Part shown: piece after piece, positions 38,087-47,188 of the stretch
Layout of the letters: each line of letters begins with the position of its first letter
How positions within the stretch are numbered: the first letter of the stretch is position 1
Origin: a virus
Direction: 5' to 3' (one strand)
IMG/VR virus record: IMGVR_UViG_3300025030_000058
Coordinates: 1-64,000 of that record
Length of the DNA stretch: 64,000 nt
Notes under the pieces: generated by a model
Database searches by the model: none
What the model saw: only the letters and a program-made list of their open reading frames with translations
Told to the model about the DNA's origin: nothing
Position numbers and translations under genes: made by a program

Positions 38087-38806
38087 TTAATTTTCCTTTC
38101 GTGGCGGAAAGGGAAGCGGTGCTGGTGAGGCTTGTTCCGCCGCTTCCAATTCCTCCCGTGTCGTAATGACCTGGACGCCCATGTCCTTTGCCAGCGCCTT
38201 CAACCGTTCCCGCTCCCGTTCGACGTTGAACTTAGCAATGCCCTTCACGTCCACCCATTGCACACCCAACCGGGTGCTGAGGCCGTGTTGTGTGTGCGCG
38301 TAGGCCTTGAGAAAGATAGGCAACGGGCACATTCCGTAGTATCCCAAACTGAATACCTGGTCAAAGAGAAGGGCTTCATCCTTGTAATCATCGAACTTGA
38401 ACACGGCGAACACGGGGAACAAGGGACGGCCCATAACAGCCAGCGGAGCATGGCCCTCAGGGCACTTCGTGCGCGTCTCTTCCAGAACTTTAATAGGGAA
38501 CCAGGAATCCGCAGTCTCCTGGAACGGACCCTTGAAGAGGTAATCGAACGACCATTGCCGGACGGTTCTGTACTTGCACTCGATGAACAGCGGACGGTCC
38601 CCGGTATCGAACACGCCGTCGCCAAACAGGATATCCGACGCATTCAAAGACCGATGCCCTCCGGACAGCGGCGTACGGAAACACTCCTTCTCGTCCAACT
38701 TCCAAGCATCCCGGATCAGATGATACACAATCCGTTCAAATGCGTTGCCGTGCTGCTTTGCCCGACGCCCGGATGCACTTCTGCTATGGTCTTTTTTGCG
38801 CGGCAT
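38087..38806 (-). CDS. PD-(D/E)xK nuclease, resolvase-like
   Basis: 239 residues from the ATG at 38804-38806 (AGGA upstream). The basic start is followed by GNAFERIVYHLIRD with a Glu. Then come ASDILFGDGVF and LFIECKYRTVRQW, giving Glu ... Asp ... ExK of the PD-(D/E)xK fold as in Holliday-junction resolvases. The C-terminal half (FAVFKFDDYKDEALLFDQVF) is unassigned. Neighbouring gp46/gp47 genes suggest a role in recombination. Confidence 0.6.
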   Translation of the reverse strand: MPRKKDHSRSASGRRAKQHGNAFERIVYHLIRDAWKLDEKECFRTPLSGGHRSLNASDILFGDGVFDTGDRPLFIECKYRTVRQWSFDYLFKGPFQETADSWFPIKVLEETRTKCPEGHAPLAVMGRPLFPVFAVFKFDDYKDEALLFDQVFSLGYYGMCPLPIFLKAYAHTQHGLSTRLGVQWVDVKGIAKFNVERERERLKALAKDMGVQVITTREELEAAEQASPAPLPFPPRKEN

Positions 38807-39176
38807 GATCTTCCTTTTTCTTGCGGTCGTTCTCGAAACGCACCGCACCCAGTATAGCATACCCAGCAATATCGCTAAACGGATTTTCTCCAAACGCATC
38901 CATACGACGTGAGGCGATCCGGAATAACTTGTCTATTGTCCGTACTAGGAACAGGAGGTCATCGTACTTCTCCACGGGCACACCGTCCGGGAATAGGACT
39001 TCTAAAATCTTCCCTGACTGACCAAATGCATCGCCATACGCGATATTCTTACTCTCCACGAGCTTCCCTATCTCCTCCCCCATTGCCGCATACGGTCCTA
39101 AGAGCAAGCCCTCAGGCTCAGGGTCTATTTCAAAGCCGCCTCCAACGGGGTGCATGCGCCCAACGTCGCTACTCAT
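38784..39176 (-). CDS. DUF1599/Nmad1-like protein
   Basis: 130 residues from the ATG at 39174-39176. The block ESKNIAYGDAFGQSGKILE, then FPDGVPVEKYDDLLFLVR, DKLFRIA and NPFSDIAGYAILG is the pattern of small phage proteins related to the DUF1599 (nucleotide modification associated) family. They are thought to act in nucleotide or DNA-base modification. The exact role is unknown. Confidence 0.55.
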   Translation of the reverse strand: MSSDVGRMHPVGGGFEIDPEPEGLLLGPYAAMGEEIGKLVESKNIAYGDAFGQSGKILEVLFPDGVPVEKYDDLLFLVRTIDKLFRIASRRMDAFGENPFSDIAGYAILGAVRFENDRKKKEDHAAQKRP

Positions 39177-39477
39177 GGCCGCCCCGCGCCCCTTGCGCTT
39201 GATCCGCCGCCCGCTCCATCTTGGTGACAAACTCTCTCCAGAAGTAGGTAAACGTGCGGCCGTACTCCTTCCGTGCGATAGCAATGGGATGCCGCGCGTC
39301 CAGCAGTCCAGCGCGCACGGCATCATCAATCTTCTCCGCCAAGGAATCGGCCGCCACAAGATCGGTCAGTATGCGCCCCATCTGACGGTATAACTTCTGC
39401 TCCTCACTCCCGTCCGGCGGCGTAGACGCGGGATCCACAGATGCTGGTACGGAAGGCAACGTAGTCAAATCAACCAT
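39169..39477 (-). CDS. Hypothetical helical protein
   Basis: 102 residues from the ATG at 39475-39477 (AAGGAG six bases upstream). A Pro/Ser-rich N-terminus (SVPASVDPASTPPDG) leads to helices (YRQMGRILTDLVAADSLAEK, YFWREFVTKMERA). No family recognised; directly follows the SbcC/gp46 gene. Confidence 0.55.
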   Translation of the reverse strand: MVDLTTLPSVPASVDPASTPPDGSEEQKLYRQMGRILTDLVAADSLAEKIDDAVRAGLLDARHPIAIARKEYGRTFTYFWREFVTKMERAADQAQGARGGHE

Positions 39478-39487
39478 TGAACTCTCC

Positions 39488-41485
39488 TTAACTGGCCACG
39501 GGAATGGAGTGGGTTGAAGATATGCCCGTGGGGTCTTTGACACACTCGATGTGTTGGTCGTACTGAATGGTATCTTCGGGAACATGGGTCACCACAAAGA
39601 CCTGACCCTGCGTCCGCATGGAGCCCACGGCGTCCGCCACGCTGTCCCGGCCGCTGCCGTCAATTTTGTCGAACACTTCGTCACTGATGAGGAAGCGGAA
39701 CCCATTGGGAAAGGATTGGCCCAATTTCCACAGGCCGAAAAGCACAATCAATACAACCCGGCGGCGCTCCCCTGAGGACAATTGCTCGTAGAAGTACTCC
39801 CGGTTATTAGCCGTGCGTAGGCATTTGATTTCAATCTTCCCCGTACTGCTGCCCGTGCGCTCCAAAACAAAGGACACACGGAAGCTGGGGAACGTCTGCG
39901 TCAACTCGGCCAATGTCTCATTGAGCACGTCGAGCACCCGTCCCAGCCGCCACGCCCTGAACCCACCGGCACCAAAGTGTTTTTTCCAGAACAAATACGG
40001 TTTGATGGCTTCCCGTTGCGCCACCAAGGCTTCGCGCAAGCGCGCGCGCTCCGCGTCCAATGCCTCAACTTGTTCCAAGTTTTCCTTAAGGGATTGTTCA
40101 TAGTCCGCGACGGATTTTTTCAGCTCTGCCAAGGTTGTCGTTCCACGCTGAATTTCACGCTCCAAGGATATCTTCGAGGAAGTCTCCGTGCGGATGGAGG
40201 ACTCTCGGGTTGATCGCTCATCGGACAGGCGCTTGCGCGTCTCCGCGAGGATACCCAACGCAGAGGCCTTGCGTTGAAGAATGGCGTCCCGCCTGGCCTC
40301 AATCGTCGCCCGTTCCGTAGCCAAGGCCTGCCCGTCCTGAATCTGCTGCGTCGCCAACGCCTCCACGTTAGAACTCGCGGCGCGTACAAGCGCAACAATG
40401 GATTCCAGTTTCTCCTCAAAAGCATCTTTCTCCTGCTGGAGTAGGGCGAGATGGTTCTCCTTGTGTGTGGCATCCACGGCCTGTTCGCACGTCGGACACG
40501 TCGGCCCCAGCGCTTCATACCGGGTGATGCGCGCGCCCACGGCGGTAATTGAGCCTTGAATGCCGCCCTGGTCCCGGATCAATGCCTCCTTATCGCTGGT
40601 GGCTTTCCGAATCCGGTCCGCGTACTTCGTCGGAAGACCCTTGATCCGCCGGTCCACGTCCGCCAGCATTGCCGGAGACGCTGTGTCCTGGATTTCCTTA
40701 GTGAACCGTGCCTCCGTGTCGGCGATCTGTGCGTCCACGCCTTGTAATACGGCCAGGGATTCCGTCTGCTCCGCTTCCAGTGCGGCCACGACATCCACGG
40801 AGACACGATAGCTGGCCTGGAGGGAGTCCAATGCCGCCTGCGCGGTCACTTGGGCCGCCGCCACGCTCTGCGGATCGAATTTCTCCGCCAAACTCTCGCC
40901 GACCTGGATCAGCGTGTCAACCTTCGTCTGATTCTTCTCGCTATCCCTCTCCAGATCGGATATCCTCTTCTCAGCGCGCTCGATTTCCCCCGTGGCCGCA
41001 TTCAAAGCCTTCTCCACGCGCTCCGCGCCAATGATCTTTTCCAAATGCTTTTGCCGCTCCGCCGGTTGCGCCGTCACAAAGGACACGGCAGTATCATCGA
41101 AGACGTTGCAGATGGAGAAGAGGGAAAACGACAGCAGGCTCACGGGACGCGAGGTGACCAGGACCGAGGACTTGCCACGTTTCTTCGTGCGCTCAAAGAC
41201 CAACGGACGCGGGTCGCTATCGTCATGGAATTCGGCGCGTCCGTACGCCTCGTCCTGGTCGTCTCGGATCAAGTCATTGGCGCGGGTTCCCCGTAAGTTT
41301 TCATCATAAACGATGAAGGACAGACCCTCGCCGAGCATTGTGCTCTTTCCACTGCCGTTGTCATCCTGACCGGGGTCAAATTCGTTCTTGCCAGATACTT
41401 TGACGGCTCCCGTCGGAGGAAAAGACTGGTCCACGGACCCAAACGGCCCGAAGTTTTTCAGAACAAGCCGCGTGAGGGTCAGCAT
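39488..41485 (-). CDS. SbcC/Rad50/gp46-like recombination ATPase
   Basis: 665 residues. Walker A DDNGSGKST is at 41-49. Long coiled coils flank a zinc hook CPTCEQ near residue 330. The C-terminal ABC signature LSSGERRRV and Walker B FRFLISDEVFDKID close the ATPase. With the SbcD/gp47 partner (41720-42892) it forms the end-processing nuclease used in recombination-dependent replication. The N-terminal loop before Walker A is longer than usual. Confidence 0.9.
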   Translation of the reverse strand: MLTLTRLVLKNFGPFGSVDQSFPPTGAVKVSGKNEFDPGQDDNGSGKSTMLGEGLSFIVYDENLRGTRANDLIRDDQDEAYGRAEFHDDSDPRPLVFERTKKRGKSSVLVTSRPVSLLSFSLFSICNVFDDTAVSFVTAQPAERQKHLEKIIGAERVEKALNAATGEIERAEKRISDLERDSEKNQTKVDTLIQVGESLAEKFDPQSVAAAQVTAQAALDSLQASYRVSVDVVAALEAEQTESLAVLQGVDAQIADTEARFTKEIQDTASPAMLADVDRRIKGLPTKYADRIRKATSDKEALIRDQGGIQGSITAVGARITRYEALGPTCPTCEQAVDATHKENHLALLQQEKDAFEEKLESIVALVRAASSNVEALATQQIQDGQALATERATIEARRDAILQRKASALGILAETRKRLSDERSTRESSIRTETSSKISLEREIQRGTTTLAELKKSVADYEQSLKENLEQVEALDAERARLREALVAQREAIKPYLFWKKHFGAGGFRAWRLGRVLDVLNETLAELTQTFPSFRVSFVLERTGSSTGKIEIKCLRTANNREYFYEQLSSGERRRVVLIVLFGLWKLGQSFPNGFRFLISDEVFDKIDGSGRDSVADAVGSMRTQGQVFVVTHVPEDTIQYDQHIECVKDPTGISSTHSIPVAS

Positions 41486-41486
41486 G

Positions 41487-41717
41487 CTATTTCTTCACGA
41501 CGCCACAGGCGCACTCACAGTAATCGCAAACGTACACTATGGTTGGCCCATCAAACATCTCTACCGTCGCGTGGTATACGCGGGATTGGCAACAATCGGA
41601 GACATAGCGGTCGTCGGACCACTGGACGCCTGATGCTCCCCATTCGCGCAGAAGGCAATCCACATCCGCTCGGCTGCGGTGAATGGGGACCAACGTGTTA
41701 CGGGCGAATGTGGTCAA
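41487..41717 (-). CDS. Cys-rich small protein
   Basis: 76 residues from a TTG at 41715-41717 with GGAGG seven bases upstream. YVSDCCQSRVYH and VYVCDYCECACGV place six Cys in two clusters, likely one zinc ribbon. It lies between the two nuclease subunit genes. No family recognised. Confidence 0.6.
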   Translation of the reverse strand: MTTFARNTLVPIHRSRADVDCLLREWGASGVQWSDDRYVSDCCQSRVYHATVEMFDGPTIVYVCDYCECACGVVKK

Positions 41718-41719
41718 CG

Positions 41720-42892
41720 CTATACCTCCAGCAGTTTCAATCCCGTGTTCAACACGAGAGCGGCGTCTTTCTCCTTGCATACGTTGCCAACGTAGGAGGA
41801 CAAATCCTGCTCAATAGGAGCCAACAGGTCCGAGGGCTTTCCCACGGTTTGCGTGTCGGCGAGGAATAGGCTCCCCTCCCACGCGACAAATGCCTCGATG
41901 CCCAACTCCTGCACACGGGATTCAAATTCCGGCGTCCTGGGACAACGGAAGAATCCCACTTTCTCCCCCGGCGCGTATAACTCGTCCGGCGACACAAGCG
42001 CAGGATGGAAAAATGGCCCAAGCGGATTATTGATCGGCGTCACATCCACCTGGCCCGCGTCCGGGATGTCCACGATGACGCCGCCAATTTCTCCAACATC
42101 ACCGAAGGTATGGTGACAGGGAGGGCCAACATACACCCAGGAACACCGGTCCGGGATGTCCAGCAGCATGCGGTGATGAATATCGCCCGAGATGAATGTC
42201 GTTCCCGCGCGCGCCACCTTCATCAACTCCTGCACGTCCACGCCCTCCGGCAAGGTCGCGCCCGTGGCCAACGGAACTCCCGCCAACGGTTGATGGCAGA
42301 TCACCACGTCCGCCTCGTCCACACCCGCCTCGGCCAGCATGCGCGGAAAATGCTCATCAGGGACCCACGGCATCACAAGTAATCGGCGTCGGCAACTTTT
42401 CAGCGCGGGCACGTAGACCGTCTGTTTGGTGTCGGACGTGTAGGACACAACACGCCAAGGGTCAAATCCAATCAGCGGAGCTTCCGTGGAGTAGGCATCC
42501 GGCCAAAGGGACCGCTCCAGAACAACGGAATTTCGGGGAGCGACCAAGCCCACCCCACTCAGGGTGTTATCCCGGCGGCCCGTGATAAGGTCGTGGTTCC
42601 CATCCATCAGGAACAGGTTCACGCTATGAGAATGTACAAGGTCCCAAAGAATTTTACGAATGAGCACCAGGACATGCCCCGATGTTTTCTCGTGATCCGC
42701 CAAGATATCTCCAGCCAGAATGATATCCTGTGCTCCCCGTGCCGCACACTGGCCAACCACATAATCCAACGCGCGCGCAATCAACGCCATCCTGGGCGGC
42801 ATGCCAAGGATAGGAAAGGGAACCGGGACCGCCCCGAATTGACGGGACGGCCCCAGGTGAATATCCGTGATGACGCCAAACCGATAGGTCAC
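41720..42892 (-). CDS. SbcD/Mre11/gp47-like nuclease
   Basis: 390 residues. Metallophosphoesterase motifs in order: FGVITDIHLG (Asp10, His12), ILAGDILAD, LMDGNHDLITG, VICHQPLAG and FISGDIHHRML. These supply the two-metal site of Mre11-type nucleases. It works with the gp46-like ATPase encoded next. The C-terminal part, which should contact the ATPase coiled coil, is diverged. Confidence 0.9.
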   Translation of the reverse strand: MTYRFGVITDIHLGPSRQFGAVPVPFPILGMPPRMALIARALDYVVGQCAARGAQDIILAGDILADHEKTSGHVLVLIRKILWDLVHSHSVNLFLMDGNHDLITGRRDNTLSGVGLVAPRNSVVLERSLWPDAYSTEAPLIGFDPWRVVSYTSDTKQTVYVPALKSCRRRLLVMPWVPDEHFPRMLAEAGVDEADVVICHQPLAGVPLATGATLPEGVDVQELMKVARAGTTFISGDIHHRMLLDIPDRCSWVYVGPPCHHTFGDVGEIGGVIVDIPDAGQVDVTPINNPLGPFFHPALVSPDELYAPGEKVGFFRCPRTPEFESRVQELGIEAFVAWEGSLFLADTQTVGKPSDLLAPIEQDLSSYVGNVCKEKDAALVLNTGLKLLEV

Positions 42893-43825
42893 TCATTTGC
42901 CTTTTTTCAGCGCCGCCATTTTCTCCTGAAACTTGCGCTTTGCTTCGCTCAACTTTTCCGTGGGAACTTGCGGAACCGCCGGAGGTGCGGCAGGCCCGGA
43001 CGCAGTTGGCGAAGCAACCGGAGGAAGAGGGGGCTTGGGGGCCTCCACAGGAGGAGCCACGGGAGCAACCGGTGCCGGAGGCGCGGGGGAAGCGGGAGGC
43101 CGCACCACGCGCGGAGGAGGGGGAGGCGTGGAAGGAGCCGGGGGAGGAAGGGGCGGAGGGGCCGCTCCCATGTCCGCAGGGGAGAAGCTATCCGCTCCGC
43201 CGTCGAGAATCGCCATGATCTCATCCGGTTCCTTCGGACAGTACGCGCGCGTTAGGTCCGGGAGATCGGCCAAGATAGCCTCGATTTCCTCCTGTGTGGC
43301 TCCAATGGAGGTTTTCTCAGGGCTGGGACGGAAATCGTATTCCGTGTCGATGCCCTGTCCCGGTCCGCGTTCCATCGTCCAGTCCCGGCCCTCATAGGGA
43401 TCCAGGATATCCCCCCACGCGGGGTCGCAAACGAATCCCACGATCTTGCGGAAGAACTTGGGAGCCAAGTCCCAGCACAGGGGCTTGGGATCCCCGTCCA
43501 CGAGAACCACGAAGGCATACCGCTCCTGGGCCAGCATGCCTTTGCCCAGGCGTTTCTCCTTCTCGTCCGTCGAGCGCATCAACTCCTGCGCCACTTCGTC
43601 AATGGGACAGTCGGTGGCGTGGATGGTCCGTCGGCAGAGAATCGGAACCTTCTCCGTTCCGATGTTGGAGTGTTGGTAGAACGGGAGGTAGAACTCCTCC
43701 ACGTTCGGACGCTGGAGAATGCGGATGGTGTGCGTCGCCCCCGGTTTGGGCCTGAAATACAACCCGCCACGTTTTTGCGAGGAATCCAGGCGCAGTTTTA
43801 GAGCCATCAACTTTTCACGATTCAT
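42893..43825 (-). CDS. Single-stranded DNA-binding protein, gp32-like
   Basis: 310 residues. The first 210 resemble T4 gp32-type proteins: FRPKPGATHTIRILQRP, FYLPFYQHSNIG, then CRRTIHATDCPIDE (Cys/His group in the place of the zinc site) and PKFFRKIVGF. Residues about 225-290 are almost entirely Pro, Ala, Val and Gly. The tail is basic (KRKFQEKMAALKKGK), unlike the acidic tail of gp32. It sits between gp47 and polymerase genes. Role inferred: coat ssDNA in replication. Confidence 0.7.
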   Translation of the reverse strand: MNREKLMALKLRLDSSQKRGGLYFRPKPGATHTIRILQRPNVEEFYLPFYQHSNIGTEKVPILCRRTIHATDCPIDEVAQELMRSTDEKEKRLGKGMLAQERYAFVVLVDGDPKPLCWDLAPKFFRKIVGFVCDPAWGDILDPYEGRDWTMERGPGQGIDTEYDFRPSPEKTSIGATQEEIEAILADLPDLTRAYCPKEPDEIMAILDGGADSFSPADMGAAPPPLPPPAPSTPPPPPRVVRPPASPAPPAPVAPVAPPVEAPKPPLPPVASPTASGPAAPPAVPQVPTEKLSEAKRKFQEKMAALKKGK

Positions 43826-43834
43826 GGTGACCTC

Positions 43835-44293
43835 CTATCGTTTGATTACGGGATCGAGATACTGTTGCTCGTGGCGCTGCGTCGCGCCCAGGGAGATCAG
43901 CATCTCGGATTTTCGTTCATAGGCGCGAACACAGGCCGTCAGGACGTTGACGAGGTAGGCCAGATGCGCCACGGAACGGAGCTTCTCGTTGTACTTCGGG
44001 TCCAAGCGCATCTGCTGCTTGACCTGCGTCTCCGTGCATTTCGTTCCCATCCCCTCCCGGATCGGACCCGCCAACCGGGCCTCCAACTCCTCGCATTCCA
44101 TTGTGTCCAGTTCATGCAGGCGTCTGGTCTCGGCCAGTTTCAACGACCATCCGCAATACATGGCGCTGTACGTGGAGTACTCCAAGCTGAGGTTGGTCGT
44201 GTCAATGGCCAACTCCGCGTTGACTTGCGCAAGGATTTCCTGCGCGTCAGCCGGAATTTCCAGTTCATTGATTGGTTCAGGTTTGATTTTCAT
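43835..44293 (-). CDS. Hypothetical helical protein
   Basis: 152 residues from the ATG at 44291-44293 with AAGGAG upstream and its own promoter. Helical, charged, with a TKCTETQVKQQMRLDPKYNE segment. The position before the SSB gene suggests a recombination mediator or accessory factor, but no homology is visible. Confidence 0.55.
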   Translation of the reverse strand: MKIKPEPINELEIPADAQEILAQVNAELAIDTTNLSLEYSTYSAMYCGWSLKLAETRRLHELDTMECEELEARLAGPIREGMGTKCTETQVKQQMRLDPKYNEKLRSVAHLAYLVNVLTACVRAYERKSEMLISLGATQRHEQQYLDPVIKR

Positions 44294-44320
44294 GGTCTCT
44301 ACTCTCCTTGTTAGGTCTGG

Positions 44321-44348
44321 ACTATACCACACTATTTCACTTTGTCAA
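44321..44348 (-). promoter_or_regulatory. Sigma70-type promoter
   Basis: TTGACA (44343-44348), 16-nt spacer ending GTGG, TATAGT (44321-44326). Serves 43835-44293 and the SSB, gp47 and gp46 genes. Confidence 0.88.
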
Positions 44349-44362
44349 GAGGCAAAATTACG

Positions 44363-44689
44363 TCATCGGTCCTCCTCCGCCACAAGTTGCTTAATCTGCT
44401 TGTGCAGGCCAACGACAGTGGCCAGCAGAGTAGCCGACTGAGCCTCCAAACTCCGCAGTTTGGCTCGTTTGGACGTTGGCGAGCGTTCTATGAGCCGTAT
44501 ATCCGTAGGTTCCGAGGGGGCAACCAAAGCATCCGGTGCGATAGGAAGCAATGGTTTCTTGGGTTGCCCTTTGTCAGGGGGGGGGGCTTCGCCCGCATAC
44601 TTTCTCGCACGTGCCCGAGCCATTGCCTCCCGAAAATTCTTCTTCTGCTCATCCGACATCCGAAACCCGACCGGCCTCCCACGTCCCAT
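44363..44689 (-). CDS. Basic coiled-coil protein
   Basis: 108 residues. RGRPVGFRMSDEQKKNFREA resembles a DNA-binding AT-hook-like start. A Pro-rich linker contains a C10 run in the coding strand (44577-44586), and a coiled-coil end follows (LRSLEAQSATLLATVVGLHK). It lies directly downstream of the polymerase gene. Function unknown. Confidence 0.55.
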   Translation of the reverse strand: MGRGRPVGFRMSDEQKKNFREAMARARARKYAGEAPPPDKGQPKKPLLPIAPDALVAPSEPTDIRLIERSPTSKRAKLRSLEAQSATLLATVVGLHKQIKQLVAEEDR

Positions 44690-44699
44690 AATTTTCTCC

Positions 44700-47177
44700 T
44701 CAGCCCAATATCTTTTCAGTGTTACCCCAGTTCATGCCAAGCTGCACGTCCAGGGAGAACGGAATCCCAAACTCCGTCAACTCAGGGAATGGCACGTCCT
44801 CACACCGGCGCTTGTACTCCGGGATCATATCCAGTTCCTTCTCAGGAACCGACAACAGGATGGAATCATGCACGGTTCCACGCAAGGTTGTTCCCAATTC
44901 CTCCGCGCGCAGGAACGCATAGAGCCGAACAAGGGAGTTCAAGCAGATATCGGAGGCCGTGCTTTGGATGGGACTATTCACGGATCTCCGATCCCGCTCA
45001 GAATCAGAGAATCCTTGCAGGGTTCGGATGCGCCCCAGTGGGGTGGCGCACCAACCGTGCTTGCGCGCAAATGCCATGGCCTCCTCACGCCACCGCGCCA
45101 CATCCGGGAACGTCTGGAAGTACTCCCTGTAAAATTTCTGCGCCTCCAACAGGGTTATTCCCAGGTCCACGGACAATGACTGCGGTTCCTTCCCGTACAA
45201 CAGTCCAAAGGTGATGGTCTTGGCGCGCTTGCGTTCCTCGTCTGTCACGTCCTCAGGGGGCTTCTTGCCAATGGCCGCCGCGACCTGACGATGCAAGTCC
45301 TGGCCAGACAGAAAGAATGCCCGCATGCGAGCATCCTGCGCTAGCACGGATACCACGCGCACCTCCAGTTGGCTAAAGTCCACCACGCACAGGAATTCAT
45401 CTTCCTCAGGTAGGAACAGTTCCTTGATATCCGAGTCGCGGGGAATGGTGTGAAGACTCGGATTTGAACACGATAGCCGTCCCGTCACGGTGCCGCCGTG
45501 ATCCTTACCGTCGTCATACCGGGCGATCCAGTATGTTGGGTACACACGTCCGTTGACCACGGCGGCCTCCAGGCCATCCAAGTACGTGGTTTTCAACTTA
45601 CTCAGTCGCCGGTATTCCAGTAACAGCCCAGCCACACCCTCAGGCCCCGTCTGCTGTGACAGGAGTTTCAACGCCTCCTTGTCCGTGCTGGGGCGAGCAT
45701 GGCCTGTTTTCCCTCCAGCCGTCTCCTTCACGATGGGATAGCCCAGAACTCCGTACAAGAGGGTTCCAAGCTGTTCTGAGGAGGCGATGTTCATCTCCGC
45801 CACGGCGTCACGAGAGATTACCCCCTTAGCGATAGCGCGTTCCACTTCCGCGTGCCAGCGAATCCGTCCGTCCAGTTCGATAATGCGCGTGGCATAGCTG
45901 ACCTTCTTTTCCTGCAACGCCGACACGTCAATGCGGATCCCGCCGGATTCCATATCCGGCACGGCCATAGACGCTGGAGCAAGAATTTGATCCATGACAA
46001 CCGTGCGTTGCGCCCCCTTCAATCTCCGCTCCCGGATGAACCGGCGGTAAATGAAGTTGGCCACCACCACGTCCGCCCCGTTGTAATAGCGCAGGTTGTC
46101 GAGCGGGCAATGCTGCATGCCCTGCTCTATGTCGTAATCCAACGCCTCCTCATACCCTCCGTAGGGCGTCAGGCTCCACGCTATCTTTTTCAAGCTGGCC
46201 GAGGACTCCTCCGTCAACGAGTGCGCAATCATCGTGTCGTAGACAATTCTTGGTCGCCAGGCCCAATGTGCCGTCGTAAACCAAGCGTCAAATTTGACGT
46301 GGTGACCAATCCATCCGCATCGTGACTCCCGTAGGAGGGTGAGGAATTTCTGCCCACCGGGGGACTCCCACGCGCCGCCGTCGTCATGTCTCCATAGGAC
46401 AAAATATACCTCATCCATTCCGCCGGAAGGTAAAGGCTTGGAAACCGTAAAGGCCATGCTGACAATGAATGCGTCCGGCGCATAGGGTTCCTTGCGAGAC
46501 GTTTCCAGATCCATCACCACAGACACGTCGGGATCCTGCAAAAAGGGCAGCATGGAACTCAGGTCCTGCTCCGTTGTATCCGGGTGCATCAACATGGGCG
46601 TCAGGTCCAAGAGGTCCATCGGCACGGTGACGCTGGATCCGCGCTGTTCCCGCATGGCAACCTGGACGGCTTGGGAAAGCAATGGCACGTCAGCCGGATT
46701 GCGCAGGACATAGGCGGGATGAACGCCAAGCACGACGGCGTATTCTTTTTGCGTGACGGGATGCAACCACTTCACCACGGTCCCGGACGCCTTCGCGATC
46801 TTGATTTTAGCGTTCCCGGAGAAGAACACGGCCGCCAGCTTCCCTAAGGCCAGGATGACCTTCGGTTCCAGCGCAGTGATCTCATCCAGTAGCCACGCCT
46901 GCGTACAGACAGCCGCCTGCTCCGGGGAAGGCGTCTTTTGGATGGAGGGGAAGCACCGGCAGATATTAGAGATAGACACGGTATCTCGCGCGATGCCAGA
47001 CTCTTTCATGATCTCCATGAGCAGTTCACCGGATTCCCCGATGAACGGACGCCCCTTAGCATCTTCGGCGCGACCGGGCGCTTCGCCGACAATCAACAAG
47101 CCCGAGTAGTTATCCCCGATCTCCGCCGGAACGGGCGCTCGGCATTCAACGCGCAAGCCACACTGTGAGCAGATCAT
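44700..47177 (-). CDS. Uracil-DNA glycosylase / family A DNA polymerase fusion
   Basis: 825 residues. Residues 1-180 are a family 4 uracil-DNA glycosylase. Cys3, Cys6, Cys75 and Cys91 have the spacing of the 4Fe-4S ligands; GEAPG is at 31-35 and HPAYVL near 153. A 3'-5' exonuclease follows with DLET at 223-226 and HHVKFDAW. The polymerase domain has VDFSQLEVRV (motif A), KTITFGLLYGKE (motif B) and VHDSILLSV (motif C). It replicates phage DNA. The glycosylase part may remove or merely sense uracil. SPO1-type polymerases are thought to carry a similar N-terminal domain. Confidence 0.92.
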   Translation of the reverse strand: MICSQCGLRVECRAPVPAEIGDNYSGLLIVGEAPGRAEDAKGRPFIGESGELLMEIMKESGIARDTVSISNICRCFPSIQKTPSPEQAAVCTQAWLLDEITALEPKVILALGKLAAVFFSGNAKIKIAKASGTVVKWLHPVTQKEYAVVLGVHPAYVLRNPADVPLLSQAVQVAMREQRGSSVTVPMDLLDLTPMLMHPDTTEQDLSSMLPFLQDPDVSVVMDLETSRKEPYAPDAFIVSMAFTVSKPLPSGGMDEVYFVLWRHDDGGAWESPGGQKFLTLLRESRCGWIGHHVKFDAWFTTAHWAWRPRIVYDTMIAHSLTEESSASLKKIAWSLTPYGGYEEALDYDIEQGMQHCPLDNLRYYNGADVVVANFIYRRFIRERRLKGAQRTVVMDQILAPASMAVPDMESGGIRIDVSALQEKKVSYATRIIELDGRIRWHAEVERAIAKGVISRDAVAEMNIASSEQLGTLLYGVLGYPIVKETAGGKTGHARPSTDKEALKLLSQQTGPEGVAGLLLEYRRLSKLKTTYLDGLEAAVVNGRVYPTYWIARYDDGKDHGGTVTGRLSCSNPSLHTIPRDSDIKELFLPEEDEFLCVVDFSQLEVRVVSVLAQDARMRAFFLSGQDLHRQVAAAIGKKPPEDVTDEERKRAKTITFGLLYGKEPQSLSVDLGITLLEAQKFYREYFQTFPDVARWREEAMAFARKHGWCATPLGRIRTLQGFSDSERDRRSVNSPIQSTASDICLNSLVRLYAFLRAEELGTTLRGTVHDSILLSVPEKELDMIPEYKRRCEDVPFPELTEFGIPFSLDVQLGMNWGNTEKILG

Positions 47178-47188
47178 TTGACCCCCGA

